From Physcomitrium patens (taxonomy: Eukaryota; Streptophyta; Bryopsida; Funariales; Funariaceae): a DNA stretch of 64,000 bases. The translations under genes and the position numbers were made by a program. Under the pieces are notes generated by a model, which saw nothing but the letters and a program-made list of their open reading frames with translations, was not told where the DNA came from and did no database searches. The stretch is taken from NCBI RefSeq assembly GCF_000002425.4, contig NC_037253.1:6420178-6484177 (forward strand). The letters are read 5' to 3'. Shown here one piece after another: positions 23,500-37,214 of the stretch. The stretch's first letter is position 1. Each line of letters begins with the position of its first letter.

Positions 23500-26400
23500 A
23501 TATTGTGGAGCTAAAATCTGATACAATACTTAATGAAGGTCTTATTTTTTTTTTTAAAAAATCTTTTCTTTCTTTTATAATAGATGTTTATTTAGGATCT
23601 AAAGATCATAAAGACTTTGCTTTGCTAGATTTAAAAGCCTTAATTTGTTTCTCAAATAAAGAGTTTGTTAAAAGATATAACATATTCTTAACAAAGAAAA
23701 TTTAATGTATACATGTAGAAATCATAGGTGATCATTTGTTGTCTTTTGGAGATATTACTCATAAAATCTTTCCTATAGAAGTAGAAATCAATGATCATAA
23801 TAGTTTTGTGATATTTAATATTATAATATCTCCTTTTAATCAAGTTATTTTAGATTTATCAAGGCTAATAAAGTATAATCCTTGAATAGATTAGAATTCT
23901 TGTAGTTTTAATTTTTTTTTAAATAAATTTAAGAGTTTTATTAATCAAGTAAAAAAAATAAGTCTATTGTAATAAAAAAATATATATTTATAGATATAAG
24001 AGTTTTTTTGCATGTTGCAAAAGAAAGATCATCTTGTGTTATTTGAGCCACACTTGTTTCTAATGGTGAAAAGACTTTAAGTAGCATTTGAAGTCACCAT
24101 TGAAATTATAAAGATTTTAAAAAAAAATTAAAATATTATCCATATGATTATTTAATTGACCTTCAAGAAGAAGCTCAATCACTATGTAAACCTATCAAAG
24201 ACATAAATTAGAAGAAGATACATAAACTTGTGGAATTTGTGTCAAAAGAAAAGTGACAAAATAGAAGAAATTATGTATATTCAAGGAAAAACTAAAATGG
24301 CTATTGCCAAAGACTAGAAAACATAAGACTCTTAAAACTAAATTAAAAGCAAGAAAAGAGGTGACAAGAGTAAAGAAGGCCTCACTCTTACCTCCTTATA
24401 TACTACTTAACATAAAACTATGTAGCAACATGCTATAGGACCTCTAATATGCATCTAACTTGTAGAACACATGTCTAATTTGTAAGGCAAGTTTCCTAGG
24501 TGTGTACCATATGTCCAACTTGTACTACAAGTAGTCAACATGTTAACATGTGGCCTCTTTTTTTGCCAAGTTTTCAACCTACCAATCACCTATAAACATG
24601 TATAAAGACAAAGTAGTCTTTATGAAACTTCTAGGAAGTTTTCCACAAGATATTATCATATTTATCAACTTTGACTTACTTCTACATATTCTTATTATTT
24701 AGATAATTATCAGGGTATATATGTATGTCTAAGATAAAATCAATCTATAGTTTATTATAAAATGAATCGGTTGAATTTAAAAAATACATTGATAAGAACT
24801 TGGCCAAAAATTTCATATACTATTCTAAATCTCTAATAAGAACTTCTATCTTATTTATAAAAAAATAGATGGATCATTGCAGATGTATATAGATTATTGA
24901 AAGCTTAACAAGATTACCATAAAAAATAAGTATTTTTTATCTTTGATATTTAGACTTTTTAATCAATTGAATTAAATTAAGATCTATAAGGAGTATATAA
25001 TTTGATATGCAATAAAAAAGAGATGAATAGAAGATTATATTTTGAATTAGATATAGATATTTTAAATATAGTAACATGCCTTTTGGACTCACAAATGCAT
25101 CAATTTCTTTTCAACATCTTATAAATGAAGTTTTTTAAGAAATTTTGGATGATTTTATTGTTTGTTATATAAATGAAATTTTAATCTTTTCTAAGAATAT
25201 TAAAGATTATGAGCTTCATATTTGTTGACTATTACAATAATTTAAAAATTTAAGACTCTATATTAAGATAAAAAAGTGTGCATCTTACATTCTTGAAGTT
25301 AACTTCTTAAGATATATCATTTCAAATGATGGTCTTATGATAGATCCTAAGAAAGTTCAAACTATTATAGATTTAAAGATTTCAAAGTGTAAAACATATA
25401 TAATATTTTTTGAAAATTTCTAATTATTATTGAATCTTTATGAATAATTTTTTTTCAAATTAGAGTTATATTTACACATTTGATTTACGAGAATAAACTT
25501 AAATATAAAAATAATAATACTTAAAGTTTTGAAGGTAATTATTATTATTAGATTTTTTAAAGTATTTTTTTTGAAAACAAATATATTAGGTTTTTCTAAA
25601 ATATATTTTTTAGTTTCAATATTATTAAAAATAGAAATAAATAATAACCTCTATTTTTTTTTATTTAAAAAATTTAGTAGTAAAGATTATCTATAAGTTC
25701 TACAACAAAAATCTTCTTCTAATTACAAATTCATTTCAAGAATGGCATCATAATCTAGAAAGTACTTCAAATCTAGTGACTATTTATATAAATCTCAAGA
25801 ATTTTAAATATTTTATATCAATATGGAATTTGAATCATGTCTAAGCTTGTTGGAGCATTTCATTGTGAAGATTTGAATTAAAGATCATATATTGGCCACA
25901 AAAATAATAAAATTTATTTAATATCTTTTTTAAAATTTATTTTTAAACTTCATAATATTATGCCTATAGGAAGAAATTCAATTTTTTATTAATATCAAAT
26001 AATTCTTTAGAAGTTAGAGGAATTTCATCTTTGAATAATAAAATCAAAATTAATTGTTAATTCAATCTTTTTTAAATAATTCCTATCAAAGATGTCTTCA
26101 AATCTTCTTGTTTATGATATTAAAAATAATCTTTATGAATTTTATGATATTTTTAAATTTAAATTAAAAAATAATTTATTTTATTTTAAAAAATGCTTAT
26201 ATATTTTAGAAAGCAAAGAAAAATTATAAACTCTTCAAGTTCATTACAAATTTTTAACTATAAAACTTTTTGGATATATCAAAACTTTAGAGTTAATCTC
26301 AAGAGATTTTTGGTAGCATCAAATGTGGAAGGCAATTAAAGATTTTTTACAATCATGTAATATTTGTTTAAGATCAAAAACATCACATTATCAACCTAGT

Positions 26401-26560
26401 AGACTTTTTTAACTACTAACTATATCAAAACAACCATATTCTTATATTTTTATAGATTTTATTATAGATCTTTTAATCTCAAGTATTTATGATTTTATAC
26501 TTAAGATAGTAGATGATTTTACCAAGATGACATATTTTATACCATATAAAAATATGAAGA
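23500..26560 (+). mobile_element. Ty3/gypsy fossil (element A1): protease, RT, RNase H, start of integrase
   Basis: In order I see a retropepsin-like stretch (about 23,530-23,920), reverse transcriptase (about 24,110-25,400, split by the LTR-B insertion below), RNase H (about 25,560-25,900) and the zinc-binding N-terminal part of integrase (about 26,220-26,560). No gag is visible between the LTR and protease. It is broken many times and very AT-rich, hence old. Order and motifs fit the gypsy group. Confidence 0.75.
24196..24738 (-). repeat. Solo family-B LTR nested in element A1
   Basis: It interrupts the reverse-transcriptase region within the stretch that reads DLQEEAQ and resumes as SLSQNE. 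It is the reverse complement of the LTR at 29,232. Flanking bases CCTAT and TCTAT may be a decayed target duplication. Only one LTR is present, so it is a recombined or solo copy. Confidence 0.75.
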
Positions 26561-26689
26561 TAAATTTTTTCTTCAATCCAACTTATAAGATGGCTTCAAT
26601 TAAGAATTTCTTTTAATTAATGGTGTGAAGTAAAAGATGTAATAAATAAGAATAAAAGAAAGAAATATATAAAATAAGTGAAATAAGTG

Positions 26690-26758
26690 CAATCTAATAA
26701 TTGCATATAAAAAATAATTTAAGTGGAATAAAGAAGTTGAAGCATCTTTTAAAGATTT

Positions 26759-26799
<41 letters not shown>

Positions 26800-29231
26800 A
26801 CCAATCTTATATTGTGTCAATTTTTGAAAGGTATTTTTTATAGAAATAGATGCATCGAACTTTGCTATAAATATTTTTTTGTAACAAATAGAAATAGATG
26901 ACAAGCTCCATCTAGTAGCTTTTTATTCCAAGAATTTTTTTAAAATTAAGATTAATTATAAAATCCATAATAAAGAACTTCTTGTAATTGTGGATTTATT
27001 TTAAGAATGGCATCATTATATAGAAGGTGCTTCTAGTCTAGTCATTATTTATATAGATCACAAGTCCCTCAAGTATTTTATGTCAACACATGCTTTGAAT
27101 CATTGCCAAATGCATTAAAGCATGTTTTTATAAAGTTTTGAATTTAAGATTACTTATCAACTTAAAAAACAATGAGGCTTGTGAAATATCTTTTTAAATG
27201 TTCTTATCTTGTATTAAAAAAAAGAGACGTAAATTTTGATCAACAAAGAATAATTTTCTTGAAACTAAAGCATTTTTATCTTTAAGCAATAAAATCAACA
27301 TTGATTGTTGATTCAACCTTTATCAAGCAAATTCAATCAAATATGTTCTTTTATCCTCTTATTTATAATATGGAGAATAATCCTTTTAAGTCTCACAATA
27401 CTTCCAAATTTGAATTTAAAAATAATCTACTCTATTTTGAAGGATGATTATATATTCTAAAAAATAATGTATAATTATGTATTCTTCAAGTTGATCATGA
27501 CTTTCTAGTAAGCAAATATTTTAGATACAATAAGACTTTAGAACTAATATCTAGAGATTTTTGGTGGCCTCACATGTGAAAGGAAATTAAAGACTTTGTA
27601 CAATCATGTGATATTTGTTTAAAATAAAAAATTCCTTGTCATTGACCTTATAGACTTTTTCAGTCATTACTTATTTCAGAACAACTATGGATTTTTGCTC
27701 CTATAGATTTTATTACACATCTTTCAAACTTAGATTTATATATTTTTATATATGTGATAGTAGATCATTTTACCAAGATGGTATTTTTTGTATCATGTAT
27801 AAAATCTATTACATATAAAGAAATAACAAAGTTTTTTTTTTTTTATAACATCTATTGCTATTATAGACTGTTCAAAGATATTATATTGGATAGGGAGATT
27901 CAATTTATATCAAGATTCTAAAAAATCCTTTTAAGATTCTAAAAGTAGATATAAAACTCTCTTTGACTTTTCATCGTCAAATTTATGGATAAATAGAACA
28001 GATGAATCAGGTTCTAAAGTAGTATTTGAGGTAAATTATCAATTATCATCAAGATGGTTGAACAACTCTTTTGCTATAAGTAGAGTTTGTATATAATAAT
28101 TTGATACATTCTTCTACTCAATAAATATCTTTCTTTGCTAATTATAATTATCATCCATGATTTGATATTTTTAACTTTTTAAAAATTGATAATCTTATGA
28201 CAAAAGAATTATTTGTGAAAGCTACATACAACAATGAAAGCGCAATTAAAGAAAGCTAAAAAATAACAAAAGATTAATGTAGATGCCTATTGCAAAGAAC
28301 AACTACAATTCATTGTGAGTAACAAAGTATGGCTATTTTATCACAATATCAAGACTATTCATTCTTGTGACAAGTTGGACTATTGTATACATCCCGTATT
28401 TCACATGTCTCTTCTTGAATCATATAATATAGTGAATATCTCAAGAAGAAGATTAATGCCACATCTTCCTATAGAAATAGATAATAATTAAGTATTTGAA
28501 GTAGAGGAAGTCTTAAATTCAAGGCAGCATTGAAATAGATTAGAATATCTTATTTATTGGTGCAGATATGATATTAGTGAATACACATGGAAGCTAGTAA
28601 AGAAACTTAGAAATGCAATAAAGAAGATTGGCGCTTCTTATTGACGACATCCATAAAAACCAAAATGAAGAATAACAAATCTTTGATATAAAAGAAATAA
28701 GTTTTATGGAAGATGGCATTCTACCTTCTACTCTTGTTTATAACTTTTGTATATTTGTAATGTTAAAAAGATAGAGAACTAACAACCAATAGATTCAAAT
28801 CAAGAACTATTACTTGTTGACTTACTACACTAGACATTGTGATTGTTATAAACTTCAAGACTAAATAATCAAGATGAAGATCCTTAAGAATGACATATCT
28901 TTTCTCAAATAGATGGTGAGATAAAACATGTTTGGTATCACAACCTTGGAAGAAATTCTAAATATTTTGTGATTTTATTAGAAATAAGAAGAACTTGTGA
29001 CAGAGTTTCAAATATTTTATTTGAAGGGAGTTACAAAGGCTTCAACAACAATCAAATACTAGAATAGTCTTCCCATTCTTCTATAAGAAATTATCAAAGG
29101 TTGAGAGGACCTATCAATCATCTTCAAATAGAAGAAAGATCAAACTATGTGGCAAAAATAATTTGCCATATCTTGGATTTCTTCAATATATGATAATTAC
29201 TCCTCATAGAATTTATTCCTAAAAGAGGAGA
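26690..29231 (+). mobile_element. Family-B gypsy chromovirus fossil, 3' half: RNase H, integrase, chromodomain
   Basis: RNase H lies at about 26,700-27,190 with a TA microsatellite inside it, integrase at about 27,480-28,200 and a chromodomain at about 28,480-28,640 (VFEVEEVL..R, then LEYLIYW, then YDI..YTW). About 590 bp with no known domain follow, ending in a purine-rich AAAAGAGGAG tract immediately before the LTR. The 5' half is missing. It carries many breaks and is old. Confidence 0.8.
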
Positions 29232-29766
29232 TAATATCATGAATATACATATTTATTCTAATATTTAGCTATATAATTAAATAGAAGTAGATAAAAATAA
29301 ATTTATTTCATAATATTTTTTAGATAAGCTTTTTAGAAGCTTTATAAATGCTGCTTTGACTTTACATGTGTTTGTAATTGATTGGTAGGTTAGAAACTTG
29401 GTCAACAAATTAACCATGTTTTGATAGCTTATAGAACAAGCTAATTATATAGCACATATATGAAAAACTTGCCTTGCAAATTAAGATTTGTTTCTTACAA
29501 AGTCAACACATTTTTGAGGTTCTATAGGACATTGCTATATAGTTCCTAGTTAAGAGTATATATAGAAGCAAGAATTAAGCCTTCTTCATTCTTGTCAATG
29601 TCTTTCTTGTCCTTAATCTTCTTTGAAGACTTTCTAGTCTTCTTGTCTTTGGCAATAGTCATTTTAGTTTAATACTACATTATCTTTAAGTAATTTTTTA
29701 GTCTTTTTGAGTAACATAAGAGTGTATTGAGATTTTCTATCTTTGAGATTTATGTCCTTGACACAA
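29232..29766 (+). repeat. Family-B 3' LTR
   Basis: It starts TAATATCATGAATATAC directly after a polypurine tract and ends at ..TTATGTCCTTGACA. It matches copies at 24,196 (-), 29,775 (-), 30,573 (-), 40,293 (+) and 51,178 (-). Confidence 0.75.
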
Positions 29767-29774
29767 AATTAAAA

Positions 29775-30182
29775 TAATTATTTCTAAAGACAAGAAGACT
29801 AGAAACTCTTGAAATAAAAAAATAAAAAAAATTAATAAATAAGATTTAAAAAAACCTTGTTCTTACCTCCATATATATTATTTAAACAATTATTACTTAA
29901 TAGTATTTTATAGGACTTCTAATACATGTCCAATCTACAAAAGAAGTATTTAACTTGTAAGATAAGTTTTTTATATGTACCACATGGTCAACTTGTACCA
30001 AGAATAGCTAACATATTGATATATTTTTAATCTATTAATTACCTATAGACATATATATAATCAAATTTGTATCTATATCTAAGAAGCTTATCTTCAAAGT
30101 ATTATTAAATTTACTTACTTTATTTACTTCTATTTAAATTTTCTTATTAAGATAAATAAAATTGTCTATCATGTCCATAATA
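29775..30182 (-). repeat. Family-B LTR, inverted and partial
   Basis: It is the reverse complement of the LTR just before it, so the two lie tail to tail. It runs from the AAGACAAGAAGACTAG box to the GTCTATCATGTCCATAATA end. Confidence 0.65.
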
Positions 30183-30249
30183 TATAGTACTTTTATGGTT
30201 GATATTAATAATATGTGAAATTCATGGCCTCAAAGATTTGTAATAGTTG

Positions 30250-30253
<4 letters not shown>

Positions 30254-30281
<28 letters not shown>
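30254..30281. repeat. Poly-T run
   Basis: An uninterrupted T run of nearly 30 bases between two LTR copies. Confidence 0.9.
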
Positions 30282-30285
<4 letters not shown>

Positions 30286-30379
30286 CCACAAAATATAGCA
30301 TCTATAATATTTCTTTTTATTTCTATAATAGAATATTTTAACAAATCTTTAAGTCAAATTAGATAAGATAATCCACAAC

Positions 30380-31097
30380 CTCTAATATTCAATAAAAATT
30401 TCTACAAAAAAAAAATCTACTTTCTTTAAAAAAAGAATCAATATTAAATATACAAAAAAAATATTAGTTTAAAGGTAGATAGTCAAAAATCTTTAAAACA
30501 CAACAAAAGAAGTAGAATAATCTACTCGCTTCTAAAAAAAATAAGAATATCAAATTAAGGCTCTTATCAAACTATCAAAGACATGAATTATAACAAAAAA
30601 ATTATAAAAAAAATACACTCTTGTGACACTTAAAAAAAATAGACAAATAAAAAATATGTATAAGATAAAAACTAGAATGGTTATTACAAAATAAAAAAAG
30701 ACTAGAGACTATTGAAATAAGGATAAGAACAAAAAATATATTATCAAGAGTGTAAAAGACCTTACTCTTGCATTTGTATGTACTATCTAATTAGAAGCTA
30801 CATGGCAACATTCTATATGATATCTGACACATGTCAAACTTGTTAGATATATATCTGATTTACAAAAGAAGTTTCTTAAATATATGTAATATGGTTAAAT
30901 TGTACTACAAGTGATTAACATATGTAATGCATGACCAACTTATTGGCTAAGTTTTGAATCTATCAATCATGTATAAATACATGTATAGTTAAATCTACAT
31001 CTATGAAGCTTCTAAGAAACTTATATATAAGATACTGTATAATCTATCTACTTTTACTTACTTTGACTAGAATAAGAACCTAATTATAATGTCAAAG
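30380..31097 (-). repeat. Family-B LTR with its leader, inverted
   Basis: The leader (30,380-30,572) begins with the complement of a TTGAATATTAGAG box, and the LTR follows at 30,573-31,097. The leader has the same boxes as those at 40,828-41,036 and 49,857-50,045. Confidence 0.6.
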
Positions 31098-31379
31098 TTG
31101 ATTATTGTAGATGATAATTTATTTTAATTTGAAAAAAAAAATTATATATTTTCCATCCAAATTAAAATAATAAAATATATATGATTTTTAGATTCTTTTA
31201 TATAAAAAAATAAATTATTTCATTTCACCTTACATTTGAATTCTTATAAGTATAATTTCTAACCTAATAATGCAAACCTAATAATATAAACCTTCTATAG
31301 AAAATACAATAAGTGAATTAAATTAATAAGAAAAAATTAATTAAAAAAATAAGTAGTTAGTATAATATATTTCACTCCT

Positions 31380-32345
31380 TTATATTCACATATACACAAG
31401 CACGTTCTTTTTTCAGTGTAAAATTCATCAAATGTCATTCATTGGAATGGTGCTTCAAGCTCTTACGTTTTTTTGATAATATCTTCATGTTTCTGGTCGT
31501 ATGCACAATTTTTAACTAAATATTCAAAACTATCTATCAAAAAAGTATTCCTTTTTCCATTACATTTAGATGCTGAAACATTAAATTATCTATCTAAGGA
31601 ACCAAACTCGTGAACTACCTTGTCAACAACACTTAATGCAAATTTTCTTTTGAATATTTTTGAACTCTTCAAATCAGAATTTTACTACTGATATGATTCT
31701 ATGATATAAGAATTAATCATAAGGTCGTCATCTTTATGCATCGAATACGATTCTTTCACTGGAATGGGTCAAATCGTAAATGAAGGACAAGATCGTTCAT
31801 TCAATTATCCATTTATTCATTCATCCATATTCCACGGGCAGGGGGTCATTATCCATCCCATAATGGGCCTTGATTGGAGGCCCTAATCTCTAATAAGTGG
31901 TGGTCTCCCCGTCTTGGAGCAAATGACTATTCTCCTCCTACAAGGATTAACGAATGAAATAAATGGTGGATAGATGGATGAATAAGTCGATGAATGGCAG
32001 AAAAGGAACTGTTCTGCGGGAACTTGCCTGTTCGCCCTTGTCAAATTCCAACGCTCCCAACGTTTCTTAGTTGGAATTTTCGTGGCCAAAAGAAGGGTTT
32101 TCACAATGTAAACACCTGTGTGTGAATTCAATTATACTTTTTTTGAAACATGAAATAAAACCATTTATACATACACTAAAGAGTCGTCTTTTCATGATTT
32201 TTTTTGTATATGTTTGTTTATGTAGTTCAAACATTTATATATATATATATATATATGGTAATATTAAGTTGACCCACCTAAATCTTATGGTGACAGCTAA
32301 TTTTAATAGTTTAATCTCTAGGACTTCTTCTTGGATTCGATAAAA
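31380..32345. other. Island of less AT-rich, apparently unique DNA
   Basis: Between decayed repeats, 31,740-32,110 has balanced composition and runs of TTCATTCAATTATCC-like and GGATGAATAAG-like words. Minus frame 31,883-32,131 has no recognised domain. It may be a relic of host DNA. Nothing is called as a gene. Confidence 0.35.
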
Positions 32346-32586
32346 TGAAAGAGATGTGAATTCAATGGACAACAACATTCAAATCTTTCTCCTTACCAAT
32401 TATTAGTTTAATATACACCAATTTGATTTAGAGCTCATCTTGCATAATCAAATAATAAAACACAAAAGTTGTACTAAGGATCCTGACCTCATTTGTTAGA
32501 GAATCAATCTTTTTGGACTATTTATGGCAGTCAAAAGGAACCTTAGGTCAATTTAATATTCCCAAGGGCAAGGGTTAATCGAATAA

Positions 32587-32589
<3 letters not shown>

Positions 32590-32620
<31 letters not shown>

Positions 32621-33059
32621 TCCATCTTTATCGAACTGTTAATATTTACAGACAGTTTTTATAAAATTTTAAAACTATTCATATTTAAGACGAATTTAAT
32701 ATTAGAATTCAGATGTAGTATGTTAGTACTTTTAAAAAATCTACTCTTTCACACTATAGTAATTATACTTTAATATTTATCTAATTTCATAAATCAATAT
32801 AATGTATTTTGTTAGTATAAATTTGTACCAATTTTTTTCTATGTATTGATGATTCAATTATGTTACATTCTATAAAAATATATTCCATTAGTGTAAATTT
32901 GATATTTATCTATAAATATGTGTAAAATTGAAAAAATATTTAAATAAAACCTTTGGTTTTAAATTCAAGTTTATTATTTATAGCAAAAAATTGATCAAAA
33001 AATCTGTTTTATATCACTAAATATGTTATATTTATATCTAATTTGTTTTGCATGTATGT

Positions 33060-33094
<35 letters not shown>

Positions 33095-34317
33095 TTGGTT
33101 TTAATATTATTTTTATAATGTTAATGGAGATTGTTTAAATGAATCTTATTTGCAACATTGCAATGTGATTTATTCTTAAATTGCATATTATTATTGTTTG
33201 GGAGCTTACTTGCAGATATTACATCTAAAGCAAAGCAAGTGTCTCAAAGTCTGTTAGTAATTAAAATTATATTTATTACTAATGAATATAAAAATAAAGG
33301 TACAATAATTCTTAGAGTATTTGATATGGTCATTAATTGATATAAGAAGACCAATAATCGAAAAAAATTAAACCTACTGTCAAAAATTAATCGAAATACA
33401 TTAGTAATATGTCTTAATAATTTAATGCGATTATTTCTATAAATTTATATTCTGTCAATCTTCTTAAAAACAAAATATTTCAAAAACTTTTAAACTTATT
33501 AGTGTTTTATAGCTATAAAATTTTAGATTTGAGCATGTAAATGTCAAATATGTATACATGCACAAATTGATTTTCTTAAGAACAAGTTTAATAATTACAT
33601 ATTCAAATCTAAATAATAATTAGTGAGTTTTGTGAATCATGACAATATCATTTGTGACTTTATTTTGAAAGCTATAAACATGCATTAATTTTTTTTTAAA
33701 AAAAAACAAAAATTATTATAATAAATCAATATTATAAATAAATTAGGTTTAATAATTATGATTTATAATTTAATGGATTGAAAAAATAATTGGATTGAAA
33801 ATTAAATCCTATGCTAAATTTGTTGCAATTCACCTACTAAATTGTTTATTTTTTAGAAATAGAATGAATCATTTTTTATGAAAATGAATGATAAATTATT
33901 ATTTTTTATTATTATAATTATATTTAAATTTGAATATATATTTTGAATTTAAATTTATTGAGACAATATTTTTCATGCTAAGTTTAAATTATAATTATTC
34001 ATATATAATTAAAAATACTATAATTATAAAACTCTTAATCAAGTCATATATAATGTAGTTTTTTCTTTAAACATACCTTTTGATTGTGTACATGTATGTA
34101 ATTATAATTTTTCTAATACTTTAAAGAAAGTATAAAAAACATCAAACCTATCCAAAGTAATTAGTGGCCACAAAAAATATCTTATTATTTTTCCTACAAA
34201 CATTCTAATAATATTTTATTATAATTTTATTAATAATATCAATTTAATTTCAAATAATTAGATAATATTATATTAATTTTTTAAAAATATTTATTATAAT
34301 ATTTATTATAAAATTAT

Positions 34318-34367
<50 letters not shown>

Positions 34368-35240
34368 CTTATGCTTTAAATGTTAACAAATAGATGCACA
34401 TGTTTAAAGATATATAATAGTAGTATTTTTGGAAAGATAATACTAATCATAATTAAATTTTAAGTAACTTAAAGTAAACTTGTTTATATTCTAATTTATT
34501 GTTAATAATAATATTTTTAGACTTAAAAATAAATTTTGATTAAATTAATAATTAACAATTAAATTTAATAAATAATTTATTATAAGTTTAGGAAGTACTT
34601 ATAAAAATAAATTTTCCTTGAAATTCTAATTTGCTAGAAAGATTTTTTTTTCTTTAAAACAAGTTATTAGTTTTTGTTTAAATCTTAATTTTAAGTAGAA
34701 AAAGAAATAAATTCATTATTCTCAAATACATGCATTTTATTGAATTGATTTTAAAACTTCAAATGTGTTTAATAAGTCTTAAAATAATTAGACATGTAAG
34801 AAGGCAAATAAATTAAATATTTAATATATAAATTACAAAATCTATTACTAATGATTTTTATAAAATATAATAAAAATCATCTTTCTAATATAAGCCTTAT
34901 GTAAAAAATATATATGAGAGAATATTAAATAGACTTATATTATTATTAAATTAATCCATCCATCTTAACTATCATGAAAAACAAATGACCTCTACATCTA
35001 TTTCTTTATACTAGATCTAAAACCACATTTATCATAATTACCATATTCTTCATGATAGATAGGTCGATTTAGTAAAAACCTAGGTCTATTTAACATTCTC
35101 CTAAATATACTAAGCATATCAATATGTACATAGTTTCAATTATAATGTATTATCAAATCTTAAAATATTTTAAAATTATAATATTCTATTATATAAAAAG
35201 ATACTAATATAGTCTTATTTTGCTAGAATAAATTCTTAGC
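32590..35240. other. Very AT-rich stretch with TA runs and a poly-T run, no gene
   Basis: TA microsatellites lie near 32,592-32,621 and 34,323-34,361, and a poly-T run of about 30 near 33,061-33,090. No retroelement domain could be read. It may be older repeat sequence beyond recognition. The sharp change to gene-island composition is near 35,240. Confidence 0.55.
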
Positions 35241-37200
35241 ACATGTGGAGGCTCATCGCACCAGATCAGATCCACGTGGACTGGTTCTTTACAGTTCGGC
35301 GGTGCTTGTACATGGTACAGCGTCAATTAGCACAACCGAGCGCTGTTGATCTGAACCCAGAGCGGCAACACAGATGTGGGTACTGATCGAACCGGCTTGA
35401 AGGAACTGGAAGATGCCTAATAGGCATTACAGTGATCAGCTTTGTGGTCTGAAAGTATATTTCAACCGCATGTCCATTATACCCCTTACACACTCCTCTA
35501 TTGCAGGCTGTTGTCGCAAGGTCCGGAGTTACGATGACCAGGCCGTCGGCTAGGTTTAATTAATCCAGTAATTGCCGGCTTTTGGGAAATTTTTATGGAA
35601 TCGGTTCCGGACACAGTGTGTGCAGGTGATGTGTCGACTAGCAGCACTTGCACCTGCAGTGACTAATTATGGCCAGAACTTTCGCAGTACTTGGACCCAT
35701 TACTGCTCCAGAAAGTCTAGTACATGCTTGCAGAATTTTTATCCCAACCGCAATTTATGAGATTAGGATACGTCCATCACGCGGCTGCCAGCGCAGTGGA
35801 ATTTGTAGCACTAATCAATGATGGTAGCTTTCGGAATGAATTGGATCAGCTAGTTTTAGGACACGCTTCCGCCCAGGCACAATTTGAAAAGATTGTATAG
35901 CTTGGAAGTGGAGCGAATGGAACAAGGTAGTCGAGTTTGAGACAGTAAGAGAGATTCTCTGGAGTTCGTCGGTAGCGCGATTTGAAGTTTCAGTTCCAGA
36001 AATCAGGTATACAGTGCTTCTGGCCATTTCGAGTTTAATACAGTGAAGAGGGTCCAACCAACTGAGAGACCTGGGCCAGGGCTAAAGTCGTAAACCTGGA
36101 AGGCTTGCGAGCCAATGGTGTCAAGCACAAGCATCTGCGTATGCATGGTTGGGCCCCGTCGACATCGGTGTCTCTCTATCGTGAATATGCTACTGCAGTC
36201 GTTCGACGCAGTGAACATAGTAGCACGCACGGCTTATTAGTTTTAGCTTTTTATTTACCGACAGAGGCGCTGAAGGAGCTGCAATTGAAGGTGACATCAA
36301 TCGTATTTCTGCAGAGCACGTTCTGGTAATACTACAAGTTTTTATTTTATACTCTTTTCTGCTTCTGCTGTAGTGAATGTGAAGAATTTTAAAATAATTT
36401 TCATACAGCAGTAATACTAGCAAAAATAATGATAATAATACGATTGCTAATAATAATATGGATAGTTCAAGTAAATAAATTTATAATTCCTGAATATAAC
36501 TCTAGCTGTGCTTTATTGAAAAATTGGGTGTAGTATAAGCACTGCGAAATCGTACACCATGCCGCCTTCGAACCATTGTTTCAGTCGTTTATCTGAACTT
36601 TTCTTATCATGTGTAACAATGCAGGTCGAACTTGTGGCTATGACTACTAATTTGACAATAGCGAAGGATCGAACATGGTGTTACGTGCATGAAATAGTCG
36701 TCCAGAAATATCACTTGATTTGGACAAGGAATCTGAGTTACATTTTTCTAGAAGTTTATGATTTCAGACTAATTACCTTGCAGACAGCATGAAGGAAAAG
36801 CAAAAGAGGGTGAATGTGATAGACCCGCCTCTACAATTTGCAAGTCGAATAGAAGACAATGGAAATCACGAGTACTTATGATGATGATGCTATCTTGCAG
36901 GTTTATCAAGTTGGGGATGACAACGGTTGGCCCTCTGTTGGACAGTAATCAGAAGCACTTGTGAAGGAAAAGCATGTCTTGCGGCTTGAGCCTCATTGGT
37001 TTCTTATGTCCAACGGTAATGCATCCAATCAGTAGTGTAAGTTTGAGTGCGGAGTAATTCTCTTGATGTCGTTGAATTTATGTGCGCGAAGCAGTTTCAG
37101 ATTTTCATGGAGATAATGTTTAGTCGACTAAAATATCCTCTGGTTTTCCAACTATTCCAGATTCTGCAGAAAAGTTGCATTTGAATAGTGCATCCTTGCA
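35240..37200 (+). promoter_or_regulatory. Upstream region of the bHLH gene
   Basis: Gene-island composition begins here. Short open frames on both strands (such as 35,815-36,057 -, 36,003-36,230 - and 36,559-36,792 +) match nothing I know. A CCTTGCAG acceptor-like site lies just before 37,201, 14 nt ahead of the bHLH ATG, which suggests a 5'UTR intron whose donor I cannot fix. Confidence 0.35.
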
Positions 37201-37214
37201 GACTCAGCCTCGTG

